From assembly GCA_002431395.1 (NCBI GenBank), contig DJEU01000052.1:26193-39540 (forward strand): 13,348 bases of DNA. Reading direction: 5' to 3'. The stretch is from Lachnoclostridium sp. UBA5890 (GTDB taxonomy: Bacteria; Bacillota; Clostridia; Lachnospirales; Lachnospiraceae). The notes beneath the pieces are model-generated. The model worked only from the letters and a program-made list of their open reading frames with translations. It did no database searches and was not told the DNA's origin. The translations under genes were made by a program, and so were the position numbers. Positions 13,192 to 13,348 of this stretch are shown piece after piece. How positions within the stretch are numbered: position 1 is the stretch's first letter; each line of letters starts with the position of its first letter.

Positions 13192-13348
13192 CGGCGTTTT
13201 TGACTTGAGGGGCAAGTTCGCGACCTAGACCACACTGCTCCATCGGCCTTCTTGACCTGCTCGGCGTTTTTTTTGCCCTAAACCACACAATCGCGCCGGC
13301 CTTCTTGACCCGCGCGACAAATTCGCCCACTAGACCACACTACGCCGA
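13192..13348. repeat. Degenerate tandem repeat, 52-53 bp period, three units to window edge
   Basis: Core B (CGGCCTTCTTGAC; first unit CGGCGTTTTTGAC) occurs at 13192, 13244 and 13297. Core A (CTAGACCACAC; one copy CTAAACCACAC) occurs at 13225, 13278 and 13330. Spacing is fixed: 20-21 bp from B to A, 8 bp from A to B. The 8-bp gaps (TGCTCCAT, AATCGCGC, TACGCCGA) and 20-bp gaps differ in sequence. The window ends where the next B is due. Periods that are not multiples of three argue against coding. Confidence 0.8.

Noticed and set aside
13088..13330. Minus-strand 80-codon frame
   Set aside because: Made of the terminator and the tandem repeat, whose 52-53 bp period shifts frame each unit; no ribosome site.
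13192..13348. CRISPR array
   Set aside because: Cores are only 11-13 bp, degenerate, two kinds alternate, gaps of 8 and 20 bp do not fit spacers, and no cas genes are present.

Overview
The window reads as a chromosomal segment of a Gram-positive anaerobe of the Clostridia, most likely Lachnospiraceae. Grounds: moderate GC, strong GGAGG/GGGGG ribosome-binding sites, sigma-A type promoters, a lipoprotein-anchored ABC receptor, and protein families typical of gut Clostridia. The genus cannot be fixed from sequence alone.

Layout. (1) 1-128: partial copy of a structured repeat. (2) 215-880 (+): Crp/Fnr-type regulator whose stop codon interlocks with the end of the next operon. (3) 10195 down to 877 (-): one nine-gene operon, read as ABC receptor, permease, ATPase, SSAT-like GNAT acetyltransferase, D-2-hydroxyacid dehydrogenase, YtcJ/NfdA-type amidohydrolase, class III aminotransferase, [second, complete copy of the structured repeat], APH-fold kinase, class I aminotransferase. 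It starts from a near-consensus promoter (TTGACA-17-TATGAT) followed at once by a terminator-like hairpin. (4) 10556-12180 (+): divergent FadR-type GntR regulator plus AEC-family transporter, with a textbook GntR palindrome at the promoter. (5) 12204-13180 (+): a transcription unit of three small membrane-protein genes (136, 40 and 48 aa) with a strong intrinsic terminator. (6) 13192-13348: a degenerate 52-53 bp tandem repeat running off the end.

How it fits together (inference): the ABC system imports a polar amino acid or amine. The enzymes could then N-acylate a side-chain amine, transaminate, reduce the 2-oxo acid, remove the acyl group and transaminate the second amine. A hydroxyl would be phosphorylated by the APH kinase. 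I do not recognise this exact set as a described pathway, and the substrate is unknown; lysine, hydroxylysine, ornithine or a diamine-like compound are candidates. The AEC carrier may move a related organic acid under the GntR regulator.

The most unusual signal is the repeat family seen at 1-128 and 3106-3274. The 5' module and apical loop are conserved in sequence, while the long stem is conserved in pairing only: its two arms are completely different between copies yet perfectly complementary within each copy.
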